Positions 14,494 through 27,900 of a stretch of DNA of 64,000 nt are shown in pieces. Source of the DNA: Saccoglossus kowalevskii (taxonomy: Eukaryota > Hemichordata > Enteropneusta > Harrimaniidae); NCBI RefSeq assembly GCF_000003605.2, contig NW_003125430.1, positions 1 through 64,000 of the forward strand, given 5' to 3'. The translations under genes were made by a program, and so were the position numbers. Each line of letters begins with the position of its first letter. Within the stretch, counting starts at the first letter, position 1. The notes beneath the pieces were generated by a model. That model was not told where the DNA came from, did not search any database, and saw nothing but the letters and a program-made list of their open reading frames with translations.

Positions 14494-15219
14494 AATGAAT
14501 TACCACATATCATCGGATTGATACAATGAATTAACACATATCATCAGAATAATACTATGAATTATCACATATCGTCGGATTGCTACAATGAATTAACACA
14601 TATCATCAGAATAATACTATGAATTACCACATATCATCGGATTGATACAATGAATTAACACATATCATCGATTGCAATATCAATTACCACTTATCATCGG
14701 ATTGATACAATGAATTACCACATATCATCGGATTGATGTAATGAATTAACACGTATCATCGATTGCAATACTAATTACCACTTACCATCGGATTGATACA
14801 ATGAATTACCACATATCATCGGATTGATACAATGAATTAACACATATCATCGATTGCAATAATTAATTACCACTTATCATCGGATTGATACAATGAATTA
14901 CCACATATAATCGGACATCTACTATGCATTACAACATGTCATCGAACTGATACAATGAATTATCACATATCATCGGACTATTACAATGAATTACCACATA
15001 TCATCAGATTCATACAATGAATTACCACATATCATCAGACTAATACAATGAATTACCACATATCATCGAATTGATACAATGAATTATCACATATCATCGG
15101 ACTAATACAATGAATTACCATATATCATCGAACTGATACAATGAATTATCACATATCATCGGACTAATACAATGAATTATCACATAACATCGGATTGATA
15201 CAATAAATTGCCACTTTTC

Positions 15220-16149
15220 ATCGGATTGATACAATGAATTACCGCATATCATTGGACTACTACAATGAATTACCACATATCATCGGATTGATACAATGAA
15301 TTACCACTTATCATCGGATTGATACAATGAATTAACACATATCATCGGATTGATACAATGAATTACCACTTATCATCGGATTGATACAATGAATTAACAC
15401 ATATCATCGGATTGATACAATAAATTGCCACATATCATCGGATTGATACAATGAATTAATACATATCATCGGATTGATACATTGAATTACCACTTATCGT
15501 CGGATCGATACAATGAATTACCACATATCATCGGACTGATACAATGAATTACCACATATCATCGGATTGATACATTGTATTACCACTTATCATCGGACTG
15601 ATACATTGAATTACCACTTATCGTCGGATTGATACAATGAATTAACACATATCATCGGATTGATACAATGAATTACCACTTATCATCGGATTGATACAAT
15701 GAATTACCGCATATCATTGGACTACTACAATGAATTACCACATATCATCGGATTGATACAATGAATTACCACTTATCATCGGATTGATACAATGAATTAA
15801 CACATATCATCGGATTGATACAATGAATTACCACTTATCATCGGATTGATACAATGAATTAACACATATCATCGGATTGATACAATAAATTGCCACATAT
15901 CATCGGGTTGATACAATGAATTAATACATATCATCGGATTGATACATTGAATTACCACTTATCGTCGGATCGATACAATGAATTACCACATATCATCGGA
16001 CTGATACAATGAATTACCACATATCATCGGATTGATACATTGTATTACCACTTATCATCGGATTGATACATTGAATTACCACTTATCGTCGGATCGATAC
16101 AATGAATTACCACGTATCATCGGACTGATACAATGAATTATCACATATC
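15220..16149. repeat. 465-bp higher-order tandem duplication inside the minisatellite
   Basis: Rare variants recur at an exact spacing of 465 bp (15 x 31): ACCGCATATCATTGGACTAC at 15,241 and 15,706; CGGATCGATA at 15,501 and 15,966; CATTGTAT at 15,573 and 16,038. So a block of 15 units (about 15,220-15,684) was copied next to itself (about 15,685-16,149). The copies are nearly identical, so the duplication is recent compared with the spread of unit variants. Confidence 0.85.
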
Positions 16150-17178
16150 ATCGGATTCATACTATGAATTACCAAATATCATCGGACTGATACAATGAAT
16201 TACCACATTTCATCGGACTGATACAATGAATTACCACATTTCATCGGACTGATACAATGAATTGCCACATTTCATCGGACTGATACAATGAATTAACACA
16301 TATCATCGGATTGATACAATGAATTAACACATATCATCGATTTCAATATTAATTACCACATATCATCGGACTACTACTATGCATTACCACATATCATCGA
16401 ACTGATACAATGAATTACCGCATATCATCGACTGTAATATGAATTACCACTTATCATCGGATTGATACAATGAATTACCACATATCATCGGATTGATACA
16501 ATGAATTACCACATATCATCGGATTGATACAATGAATTACCACATACCATCGGATTGATACAAGTAATTACCACATATCATCGGATTGATACAATGAATT
16601 ACCACATATCATCTGACCAATACTATGAATTACCACATATCATCGACTGTAATATGAATTACCACATATCATCGGATTGATACAATGAATTATCACATAT
16701 CATTTGACTAATACAATGAATTACCACATATCATCGGACTAATACTATGCATTACTATTGCAATATTAATTACCACTTATCATCGGATTGATACAATGAA
16801 TTACCACATATCATCGGATTGATACAATGAATTAACACACATCATCGATTGCAATATTAATTACCACTTATCATCGGATTGATACAATGAATTACCACAT
16901 ATCATCGGATTGATACAATGAATTAACACATATCATCGATTGCAAGATTAATTACCACTTATCATCGGATTGATACAATGAATTACCACATATAATCGGA
17001 CATCTACTATGCATTACAACATATCATCGAACTGATACAATGAATTATCACATATCATCGGACTAATACAATGAATTACCACATACCATCGGATTGATAC
17101 AAGTAATTACCACATGTCATCGGATTGATACAATGAATCACCACATATCATCGGACTGATACTATGAATTACCATATC

Positions 17179-18011
17179 TTAATTCACTGTTATAAGTTGA
17201 TTATATTTGTAATTATTGTTCCTAGTTTGAATAATAACCATCTGCATATACCTGATAAATACAATACAGACGTGAATGGCTTATAGATGAAGCCATTAAG
17301 TGCGCATTACATACGCTATCAAAACATATGGTCCTATACAATTATAATACAATTGCCTTCAAATGTAATTTCAGCGGATTTGAATGTTGATTTAACCATT
17401 AGTAAACAAATAAGCCAACTCATTCACCATTCTTCCCAAGACTTTCTAATTCTGGTAACATTCGTTGCTTGAAACAGCTGCTCCATGCTATATGATGATC
17501 TCGCTCAATTGCTAAGAGAAGAGGACTTTATCACTGTAGCAACCAATCGTACATTTCATCTGTCAAACATAACATGAAGACAGATGTAGTTCCTATTATC
17601 ATAGGTAGTCCGAATAGAGAGCGATATAGTTAGAATCATGAAATTCCTGATGGTGAATGTTGACAATAGGTTTTTTCCCCTCATCAATCACATCCCTTTT
17701 AATCATTTTTTCCAACAAAATTAACCAACTTGTAAATATCTTCGAATTACTTTTATAGAATGTTGCCTGGATGTATAATGACAGAACGCGACTAAAAAAT
17801 GCGTCTCATGTAACTCCACTCAAAAATATGTCGCACTGTAGTACTATGACCCCACCCCGCCAAGCATACCACTATTCACAATATACTTACCAGGTATCAT
17901 ATATCCTATTTTGAAGAATCCAATAAGGTTTAGTATTTATATTTCCCAACTTGTTTTCTTGTACAATCAGCATATCCAGCGTAATAACTGTCTTTCGATC
18001 AGATCCAATCG
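17179..18011. other. Non-coding spacer between minisatellite and hAT-like MITE
   Basis: AT-rich, with no repeat units of the neighbouring array and no supported gene. Confidence 0.6.
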
Positions 18012-18202
18012 CAGTGGCGGGAGCACCGGGGATGGCAGAAGGGGCGGTCGCCCACCCGAAAACAAATGTTGGGGGGCGTTGAATCAAGGTGAATCCTTTT
18101 GTGTCAGCAAAATTGTCTCCTCAAAATGCGGGAAATAGCGTGTCAGAAGGTCTAGATTTCCGATCCCGCCTCCTAATGAAAAATGTCGTGCCGCCGCCTC
18201 TG
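18012..18202. mobile_element. Short non-autonomous hAT-like DNA transposon (MITE)
   Basis: The 191-bp unit starts CAGTGGCGGGAGCACC and ends GCCGCCGCCTCTG, so the outer 9 bp form an imperfect inverted repeat of the CAGNGGCGG type common in hAT elements. The interior is GC-rich compared with its flanks and non-coding. I found no clean 8-bp flanking duplication, so the insertion is old or my boundaries are off by a few bases. Confidence 0.5.
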
Positions 18203-19020
18203 AATCACTAATGTATTAATAAGTTTCAATGCGGTGTTGACTATTGAAGTCCTGAAGCAGAAAAAAAATGGTATGGTTCTAACCTTATTAATGAAGTGAA
18301 TGTTTTAATGCTCACCTTGAAGTACATCACCAGTGAGACGATTGATTGCAATAGTCAAGAAGTGTTACCAATAAATAATTATTGAAATCTGACCTTGCCT
18401 TCTAACGAACTGATACTTGTGTGGTTGGATTGCACAGGAATGTGACAGGGCACTAGTTGAATCTTACCATCGTTGTACTGCTCTACTTTGTGTGTTTTTT
18501 TAAGAATTAATAGATTGTATATTCGTTTAAGTCGTGGATGTAATATATAGCTGTAGTTGTTGCACGAGTTGTTCAGGTGTCGCCACGAGTGTCAATGATA
18601 ACGAAGATGAAACGGCAATTCTGGATAAATGTTGGAATGTACTCTCTCTGGACAGTGGATGTTTAGTTACAACATCTACGAACAAACTCGACTATAATCA
18701 ACTGATAAATCAATCCAGACATGAAATTGATAAGCTATTTGCTGCGGGTGGCTCTATGTTTCCCTATCTAAATGACAAGCTGCAGTGGCCATATATTGTA
18801 ATTATGAGCAGCTGCAGAGTTAGACGTTATAGTCTTTTGTTCCACTTGTCTTTAAGACTTGTAAGCGAACACCACTGTTTGGGCAACAGAAATGTTTTGC
18901 TTCATTATATTATCCGCTCCAGCCTCAATTAGATTTCTGTATACAAGTCAAATCTCGTACATTACAAACAACGAGCAGTGTACAACCATACACATAAAAG
19001 CTATGAAGTTGTACAGTTTA
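18203..19020. other. Non-coding; one unrecognised 132-codon frame
   Basis: A plus-strand frame at 18,534-18,932 is the longest open frame outside the receptor and the retroelement. It shows no motif I recognise, and its composition follows the surrounding DNA. I treat it as chance, though it could be an exon. Confidence 0.45.
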
Positions 19021-19215
19021 GATTGCCTGTCACGAATATGAATCTCTCACTCATTCAGCAGCCAGCTTGCACCAAATAACACCACACACGAAATCGGATA
19101 AAAGTATTTTTATACATATCAGTTTATACTTCGTATCTCTGTCAAGAATCATTTACACTAATTTAGAAATACTCATCTATGTAATCTAACATGTATATGC
19201 GCATGTACATACAAT
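19021..19215. repeat. Dispersed repeat, copy 1 (partner at 31,290-31,460)
   Basis: Shared blocks in the same order and orientation are TTCAGCAGCCAGCTTGCACC/TTCAGCAACCAGCTAACATC, CAAATAAC, TTTATAC and TGTCAAGAATCATTTACACT/TGTCAAGAATAATTTATATT. This copy lies next to the 3' end of the coding-like remnant at 19.2-19.9 kb and may be the tail of the same element. Confidence 0.5.
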
Positions 19216-19232
19216 ACACAAATCACAATTGG

Positions 19233-19868
19233 TTAGTCACTAATATCCCCCATAACAAAGTCACTGCCACCTGGGAAATCTACAACAAACAATCCATGGA
19301 TTACTAATCTTGCACGTAGGGCATGTAATGCATCCCCAGAACTGCTCTTCACTGTATTCAAGTGTCTGCATATATCACTCAATATGCAGTCCCGCAAGAT
19401 TGTAGCAACCATTCACCGGTACCATTCACGCAGTTGGTTGGTCATCCAAACATCTACAAGCCAGTCAGCCCGTACCAAACACCCATCTGAAGAAAATATA
19501 TTTACAATAAAGCTATAGTAATTACATCAAATTAGTGACTACATTAGCTTTGATACTCCAATACATCGACCATTGTAGCGAAGTACACCAAAATCAACTC
19601 CAAGCACATGTAGTGCAGCGTTGAGACTTACTTAAAAAAACACAATTTATTATTTGTAATTCATTACCAAATTTCACCCCAAGCATTTCAGCTTTAACCT
19701 AGATAGTATTTCAACAACTGTACATTGTAAATAATGATTGCTCAGAGTGTGATTATGTCTGTTCCGTCTCGTCCTTACATAGATCAGTGCTCCCAAACCA
19801 CTGCTGCCAATCACCCTGAAATCCAGTACATTATCACTGGTACCTTTAGCACTACAACAGCTGAGCAA
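19233..19868 (-). pseudogene. Remnant of an unrecognised multi-exon coding sequence
   Basis: Three consecutive minus-strand blocks read like protein: 19,868-19,674 (containing FRVIGSSGLGALIYVRTRRN and HNHTLSNHYLQC), 19,626-19,548 (LNAALHVLGVDFGVLRYNGR) and 19,486-19,233 (containing VRADWLVDVWMTNQLREWYR and DALHALRARLVIHGLFVVDF). The third block is preceded by a good splice acceptor (ATATTTTCTTCAG). The other junctions are weak and the frame is interrupted, so I read it as decayed. I do not recognise the family. A transposase- or integrase-type gene of a mobile element is one possibility, since a dispersed repeat lies just beyond its 3' end. A chance run of open frames is the alternative. Confidence 0.35.
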
Positions 19869-22800
19869 AGCTAATTATAGGAACCTGAAATGGTTTTATG
19901 TATATCCCTACCTAAACTTACATATCAAAGCAGTGTCCACCTAACAGTGCATTGACTCCACACAACATACTGACCATTCATATGCAAATACAGGAATCAC
20001 CTCAGTTTAAGCGTATTCTCCCAATAAACGTTTACACCAAACTTCCAATACGCCGGTCCACAATAAATTACCAACACGTTATGGTCTATGATTTTATATA
20101 TTAGTAAGATTAAATAAACCAAGAAAAATAAACAACACAAGACAGCTGGATTTCATAACATTGCCCTCGGAGAAATTTCTTTTACTGGCATTGTAATTAC
20201 ATACATGAAAACGAACATACATATATTACAACACTGGATGATATATTGCAACACTGGACGCGGGATTCGATCGAAAGAAATCGACAAGAGTCCCACAGAC
20301 GTCCCTCTTATTCAAGGTTCGCTTAATAAGTGGGAGCGAGTACATGTTCCAATATTGCATAGTAACTGGATATCCTTTTTTGCTTCAAAATTTTGTTGAC
20401 GGTTGTAACCACAACAATAATGGCCAAAACCTATCGAAAATATATATTTGTAGAAAGTAACTAGACCAAAAAATAAATAATAAGAAATACTTATTTGTGT
20501 AGACCATGTTACTTTTAAGGTCACATGCCTTTCAAAACTGAAAAGATGCTACAAAACAGGTTAATATCGAGAGTTATTCTTGCTGCCAACATAAACCAGG
20601 ATGTATAAATGTTTTTGTTTTTTTCAGGTTTAATGTCACTCTGAGGCCTGGTCGTTTTTTTTGTTTTTTTTTTGACGACGTTTTAGAATATATTGGGGAA
20701 CGTTATTAATTACAAAATTAAAATACGACTTGGAATCTAATATTTTGAAAACACGCGTTGAAGTATTTATCGTAAGAGAAAACAGTATATAAGACAAATG
20801 CAACGGCTCTTTTTTTACATAACCCATCACAGACAGGTTATTAGAATATAATGTAGTTACTGTGGGCAATATAAGATAATATATTAAGTTGTCTAGAGTA
20901 AGTGTATTCCGTGGATTTGTTGTTCAATGAATCAACGTACAGCTGTTTTTAAAAATTTAGGTAGAAATTAGTTACAATCTGTTTTAATATAAGAATAAGC
21001 GTCAAACTCATATATCCAAAGTAAAAACTTAAAAATAGTTTAAATTGGTAAAATTCTATATTTAAAATGACACAGCTCACAAAAAAAATTTCAAAATAAT
21101 TAATGTAATATATTATGATTAAGTATATTCAGCAAGATAAAATTACAACGTCTGTTGCTTAGAATGTTTACAGGCGCAGTGACTACCGAGTCTTTAAAAG
21201 AATATTAATATGCATGATGGCTACAATATATTTCGATTCTAAACTTATTAGTTGCAATCACTCAGTGACTTCCTGTCTGGAAAGTTTGGATGTTAAGGTA
21301 GTACCTTATTTTATCCAGACTTCTTTTAATATTATGCTATTGTTGTTGTTGTTGTTGTTATTGCATATTATTTACATATTATTGCATTAATACCAATGCG
21401 TTGTGACAGGTAACAAACAAATATGAGAATTAGGGTTACTTAGAACTGACGTTTCAGTATAGAAATTTACATTGAAATTTACATTAAAAAGTCATACTAT
21501 TTTTATGATTTGAGTCTTAACATTTTTGCTGACTCATCTTGCAGTTAATTAGTATGTAACACCTTACCTTGTTACTGACGTTTTCACAAATAACGCCTCA
21601 TGCCAACATTTTAAATATAACATTTATTCATTTTAACTTTTTAATCATTAAACATTTTTGATGTGCAAATTTAGTCACGGATATTATAAGATCAAATTTT
21701 AACTAATAATAGCCAATTCAGAATATTGCATAACCAGCTGATGGGACAATGGCGGTCGATATATTTGCATATTGAATCAGCTGTCAAAAACGTCATATTA
21801 AGCTTCTGTGTGCGCCATTTTTTTTCAAGTAGTCAATGCGTTGCACATGAGTCTCCTTGTAGCGGTCTATATAGGTGAGCATTACTTTCGTTGATTACGA
21901 AGCCCGTGTCAATTCTGTGTGACATACAAGTTATTTAGAATCCGAAAATACACTTTATTTCCTCATGAAAAGTGAAGATCTGTGTCCCCTTCAACGGTTT
22001 CTTCGCTTACGGAACAAATATAGCGGCAACCAGACATGTGATCACGAGTCCATGTAACACCTACAGCTATGCACAGTATAGAACGAAAAATAGTAATGCG
22101 CTTGCTCAGAATACATTTAATAATCTTGACAAAATGTGAGTGTACGCCACTATGTTACAAAAACAGTGTTAAATCAAGAACAAATTATAAAGGCATTTAT
22201 TCCACCAATCTGTGTCTTTTATCCGTCAATATGACATTCACAATTACAATTATGACTGATATGCGATGCAATATGCTTCGCTGCGCTGTGTCAAATCCAT
22301 ATGGAACACACTGACAGGTTACGTCAAGGCAACGGCATGACACGAATAAATGCGTTGAGTTATATAATAGCCGTCGCCACTACTAGCATATTAATTATTA
22401 TTTGTAGGTTAGCGAAATATACGATTAAATAAAATTGTCACGTTTGCCAATATAAAGTACATGTCAACTGCGCATGTACGCGTCCTTTTCAACTCAATCC
22501 TGCTCAATGCAGTTCAAAACAACACCTGAGAAATTGACACGTATTGACAAGCGCTCGCTACCCGATGATATGTTTACACGTACTGTTTGGTTGCGTATTT
22601 TGATGTATTCCGAGACTCGTGCGGTTTTTCTAAATACAAGTTTATTCGTGAAATATCTTTAAATCGTTACTTTAATCTGACTCCAGTATGTCACTTACGT
22701 TTATAAATTCTGCACAATAATTGATTTACTGTTTACAGATATGTCTTATCGCGTGTGTCTTTGTGAAATCGGGTGGATATTAAACTATATTTAACCAAAC

Positions 22801-24849
22801 GTAAGTCGCGTTTCACCCAAATACATAAGAAAAAGTCGTGGCAAAGTATTATATTTAAAACAGATTCTCGTGTATCTATGCATTCCACGAGTGGTACATA
22901 GCTATCAAATTGTAAGCCTGTATGTAGGTCGATCAGGATTGTTTTTTTAATTGGTTCTGATCACTGTATCGTATTTCTAAATCACTTCTGCGTCGTGGCG
23001 CCGGGAATATAGCGTGGGACAGATATGGCAAATAGATGACATTCATTGCATAATACATGGCCATTAATGCAATAATCCGGAATTGATAGCACAGCGCAGT
23101 ATGAACGTCGTACAGCGTATCACTGAATTGGACCATTATATATCACTATAAAAAAATATGATATATTCAGAGCAATAAACCTGCGGTAATAACTAAGAAA
23201 ATGATAATGACATTGCACTATAAAATGTCGTCACTATATATCAATGTTATGTCTGCCACAAATGCATGACGAATTACAACTAATTTAATAGTCAATTCGT
23301 GGAAAGATCGAGTTCGTAAAAAATAACAATATTTTTGTTATACTGCGTCAACTCATGCGTTCTTTGTTTTAACTGCATCTTTAGTAGATGGTTACATGAC
23401 AACAGTAATAACCTCCGTCCATTAGTGCAACATTCCCTTGACAATATTAAGCTACGATAATGTCGAACTTATGGATTTACATTTCTCAAAGGACAAAGTT
23501 CTTGGTGATCGCTCGAATCTCGTTATTACCTTATCATTTCAAACTATTAATCTGTCAGTCTCGCGGCGGCCGCCAAGTGTGTGCTGGGCCTCGGGGCTCC
23601 ACTCTTTCTTTTTTAATGGTGGACCTCGGTACATTTTGTTTGCCCCAGAGGCATGCAGCATTACCCGCACTGCCCCGTGTTGATTAATTACAAACGGTGC
23701 ACGAGTTGGGTTATCCGATGAGGTTAACAGAGTAGTTTTGTGCATTTTCTGGCGAACAGAAAAGCTCGGTTAGTACGTGCCGGTTTTCACAAACGCCGAC
23801 CGCGGTTTCTCCCTTTTGTATGCATATATTTATTGGTATTACATTCGGTGAATTGCAGCCGGTGTTGAGGCTTCACGGATCGCGGGAAGACTCGATCAAT
23901 GTTGAATGACGTTCATGTTGTTATAAATAACACAATTTTTTTTTTCATGAATAACATTTTCAGTGTTACATGCATACTGAAACGCGATGACGTCCGTTGA
24001 TAATTCAGTCAGTATGCTCGGCGTATCTAACGTTGTTTCAGTCTAGCCCGAAATCCCTCCTGGCGGTTTCTCGTCAAAATTCTAGTAATTAACGATATTA
24101 TCAGAAGACAGTGCGTTCGAGTAACGCGGTGATTCATGTTAATGTTGAGAGTGGTTCTCGTTGTGTGTGTTATCACCTGAAAGCGTGGATAGATATCGAT
24201 TGGAAATGATACATTTCGTGTATAACAGCCAAAATGAGACAGTCTGGCTACAGATCTTAATCATCCTTCATTTCGTCAAATAAACAAAAACAACTACACC
24301 TAATTTATTGGTGACGATTTTAGTACCAAATGAACGATAGTTGTGCGTAATTTATACTTATATCACTGAATTGCAAAATACCGCCCTCTATCACCCAGTT
24401 CCAACGAGCTACGCAAGGGCATATTAATGTCTTTATTCTTACCGAGATGTGTGGCATTCCACACACGCTTTATTATGTGCGACTCCTACCAGTGTACATT
24501 TCACATGAAAATATGATCACACGCGTCAAAAAAAAATGATAACATATTTATAACAATATTGATCCGTATCTGTGCATGCATCAGCTGTTCAAATGGTTAG
24601 CTTCCTATTATTAAGAAAACAGAACTCTTCGTTATACTGATTTTACAGGTCATAAACACATGGCCTCTCTCTATTGGCCGCCCTGTAAGCAAATGGGCCC
24701 TAATAGTTTAGTTCCAATGTGAAAATATTGTCCGTAGGTCCGAGACAAAGTCCTCATAAACACACTCCAGTATATTGAGCAGTACGGCACATATGATTAA
24801 GCTACGGACTGAGTGGTATGTCACTGTTTGTGGATAACGTATTAAAAAG
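19869..24849. other. Non-coding with a few candidate regulatory blocks
   Basis: A TTG microsatellite lies at 21,340-21,359. The block 21,725-21,900 holds an octamer-like ATTTGCAT and ACGTCA. The block 23,555-23,760 is GC-rich with GCGGCGGCCGCC and a homeodomain-type TTGATTAATTACAAA. No supported genes. Confidence 0.5.
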
Positions 24850-24969
24850 TTAAAGAGGTGTAGTCATCGCGCCGCGTCATGTACCGATACGGAACTCGTA
24901 GCGACGTATACAATGCGTGTACATTACATTTATTCGAACACGCGCTGTGCGACGACCATCGTGCTTTAA
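24850..24969 (-). mobile_element. TTAA-ended MITE family, copy B
   Basis: This 120-bp unit lies between TTAA sites and is inverted relative to copy A. The right end read inward is TTAAAGCACGATGGTCGTCG; the left end is TTAAAGAGGTGTAGTCATCG. The core CGACGTATACAATGCGTGTA matches the complement of copy A (ACGTATACAACGCGTGTA). Confidence 0.75.
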
Positions 24970-27900
24970 CGTGGGTGTTCTTTTCAGAGATTCGCAGTCC
25001 TTAGACTGCATCTACCGCAATGTGCTATTTGTAAATGTTTAACTAATAGCTGGTGATGCTTAGATAAGAAGATGAGTTGGTTTAACAAATAGGTCGTTCA
25101 AGATTGCGAGTCAGATGGTTTGATTACTATCGTCGGGCATTGAACACGCTTGTACAATATGTTGACGTATTACGAATGTGGAGAATATATGAATTCAACA
25201 TTAATTAGTAACACACGAGGAAATGTTTGAAAAGCATATTACTCATCAGAACAGACTGGTAGTATCGAAATGTGCTCTCCAATTTAGGACAACGCTGTTA
25301 TCCGTCATTATACGGGTTTCTTATTTCTGAAATCGTGGAGGCTGGATGATAGAATATTACTAGCAGAAAGGAAGACAGTACATGATACAGTAATTGACAT
25401 GATTTACAATATCCTGCGTTTTCTGTCTTCAGCATACTCAGTGAAATTTAATTTACATGGCGATACGTACGTATCACCAGAACCCGTGCTGTTTTTGAGA
25501 AGGATGTTGAACTAACTGTTATCCGGGATAACATTAAATGGACTATGCTAAAAGTGTTCACACATCGCCCGCTGTGAAACTCTATCCCGAGACGCAATTT
25601 CTTACATTAGATAAATGCACTGCGTTAAGCCTAATAGCCCTAAAGGATACCAAGAATCCTACTCACAGGACATTTCGTTTGTGATAGCAATACCAACTCA
25701 GTAAAAAAAAAAGATTGGCAAACAGATTATTCTACAACGGTAATATTCACAAAGTAATTTCCATTTTGTGGATCTGAGTGAAGTAACACAGTAAGTGGCA
25801 CAGCAGTAGATTGTAGAATAATTATTTAAATATGTTGAATATAGAGCAATATAAAAAAACATTGATATCTGTAAAAACTGCAATATTGATATGAATATTG
25901 AAAACACAACAGCTGGCGATTTTAATGTCAATAACCAGGGGAAACGTATTAGCAAAGTCAAGCTAGACTGGTCGATTTGGATCAGTATACTAGCATTCAA
26001 TACGTGACTGCGAGTTTTTAGTGAAAATAGCGCACAATTTTTATGCTATGATATTAACAAGAAACAATGACGTAAATTTAATATTGAAAAATTAAAAAAG
26101 CGTAATGGATACTTTTATTATCCACGCACAATATAATTTATAGTTTTATATATACCTAGTAATAAATCTTCGCTTTATTTTCTATTCGAGGTGTCATTTC
26201 GGTTTCTTTGTCAAAACTACCCTTGGGGGTAATGACCGGTTGTGCTTGTTGTTATTTTATTGTAAAGACCATAAGCTACGGAGTGGGATAGATTCCAAGA
26301 ATCCTCGTGAGATACAAGTCAACACGATTTTATCTATCCTATAAGATATATAATTACGCTATTTTTTTTACAGCGTCGCGTGTATGGGGCATATACTAGG
26401 CGACCTGATTTGTTTTTGTCGTCGGAAAGTCTCGGTTTCAACCCGTCAGCTTAACAAGGGCGGAAACATTCATATCTGCTGGAGTCGACAGAGTTATATT
26501 CGAGACAGGTTCGCCTTACATGGTTATAATTTCATATTGACACTGCTCAAGAACGATGGCATATAGCACTGTGAAAAGCCTAGGCCGATCTCAAAATTGC
26601 AGAACACCTTTGTCGAGTCCAAGTTCGAAAGGCTGAATATGCTTTAATATGTATCCACTGGTATATATGCTGCTATTTGTTGCAAAAATCCACAAAGAAA
26701 AATGCACATATATGTTAATGCTACAGAAAATTCGAAATGCCTAAACCCTCAGAAAGAGTTCAAAATTGTCACTTCTTGTTTTATTATTTCAATCCAAGAT
26801 GGATGCCAAACCAGTCGACCAATCAACATTCAGAAAGACGAAGACGAAAAGAATTCGAACGAAAACAATAGGGTCCAAACAGGGAGTATATACGAAACTT
26901 TTACAATTACACAACGTTAAACTAATTTTCAAAATATTTCATTGATTAATAAATTTGTCTAACATGTTATTGCTTTTGACTGTGGAATTGAATACATATC
27001 CGGAGTTGGCGTCGTTGTACAAAAACGGTTAAATTAAAACTGCATTATTGATTTATGAATCCCGACAATTTAACGAGCAATCAATAATGTGACGTTGTAT
27101 TCCGGCCAGCAGATGTCGATTGAACTATCAAGGTTGGGGTACACATCGCCACGAGGTATAAATAGTTTCAGTATTAAACGATATACATCACTCCTATGTC
27201 TATTGACCTGTCGAGATTTACAGACATATCGTACATCACATGTGACACTATAGGTATAATTAATATTTGAAAATATAAGGCTAATATGGAATGTTAAAAT
27301 TACTATATCTCTTTGTAATACTAATTGAAAATTATAAGCTCACTATATTAAACTAGATCTCCAAATGTTCTTCATACATGTTTACCGGGAAGATATTAGG
27401 AATTCTATAATTTGCATTGAAAACATCACCTTGATGAGCAATTACACCTAAATAAATTTAAGTATTCGTGAGGTTGTTAAATGTGTATTAAAGTCGTGAC
27501 ATCATCTTCTTATGGATAGAATATACAAACCAATTCGGTGGTCCACACATAATAAACAGAAACACAGGTTACTTCCTACTAAAACACGTTCTCCGTTACT
27601 TCAAAGTGTATGCTATAAGCAATCGCGTACTGTACAGAGCCGTATTATTTTAATATAATGTCGACAGTTCATACCCTACAACCGTCTTTTGGACTTCTAT
27701 TTGTCTTTTTTTTTCATGTATGCAGGAATATAGAAAAAAAAAAGATTAAGAAAGACGTTCGTTATAGCCGCATGTTGTACGCGGGGACCAGTTGTGTGTC
27801 AATCAAAGTTAGGTTGTGTTTTAGCGAAGTCCACAATGACAAAACCAACTGGGAGTAGATATATTCGAGTCAGCGTAAGGTCATTTGCGTTTATGAATTA

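Larger units (their letters stand above)
14489..17178. repeat. Minisatellite, right arm (31-bp units, about 86 copies)
   Basis: A dense tandem array follows the retroelement. The period is 31 bp: GATACAATGAATTACCACAT followed by ATCATCGGATT. Variants alternate ACCACAT, ACCACTT and AACACAT, so dimeric 62-bp patterns appear locally. Shorter units with GATTGCAATATTAATTACC recur. Each standard unit holds an inverted repeat TATCA-(6 bp)-TGATA across the unit junction. Since 31 is not a multiple of three, and no reading frame of 60 or more codons crosses the array, it is not coding. Confidence 0.95.

Noticed and set aside
10050-17178. CRISPR-like array
   Set aside because: Units are contiguous tandem repeats with no unique spacers, in an animal genome.
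18534-18932. 132-codon plus-strand frame
   Set aside because: No recognisable domain and no flanking gene signals; kept only as a note in the non-coding entry.
22933-23136. Minus-strand 67-codon frame starting MVQFSDTLYDV
   Set aside because: No homology recognised and no splice or promoter context.
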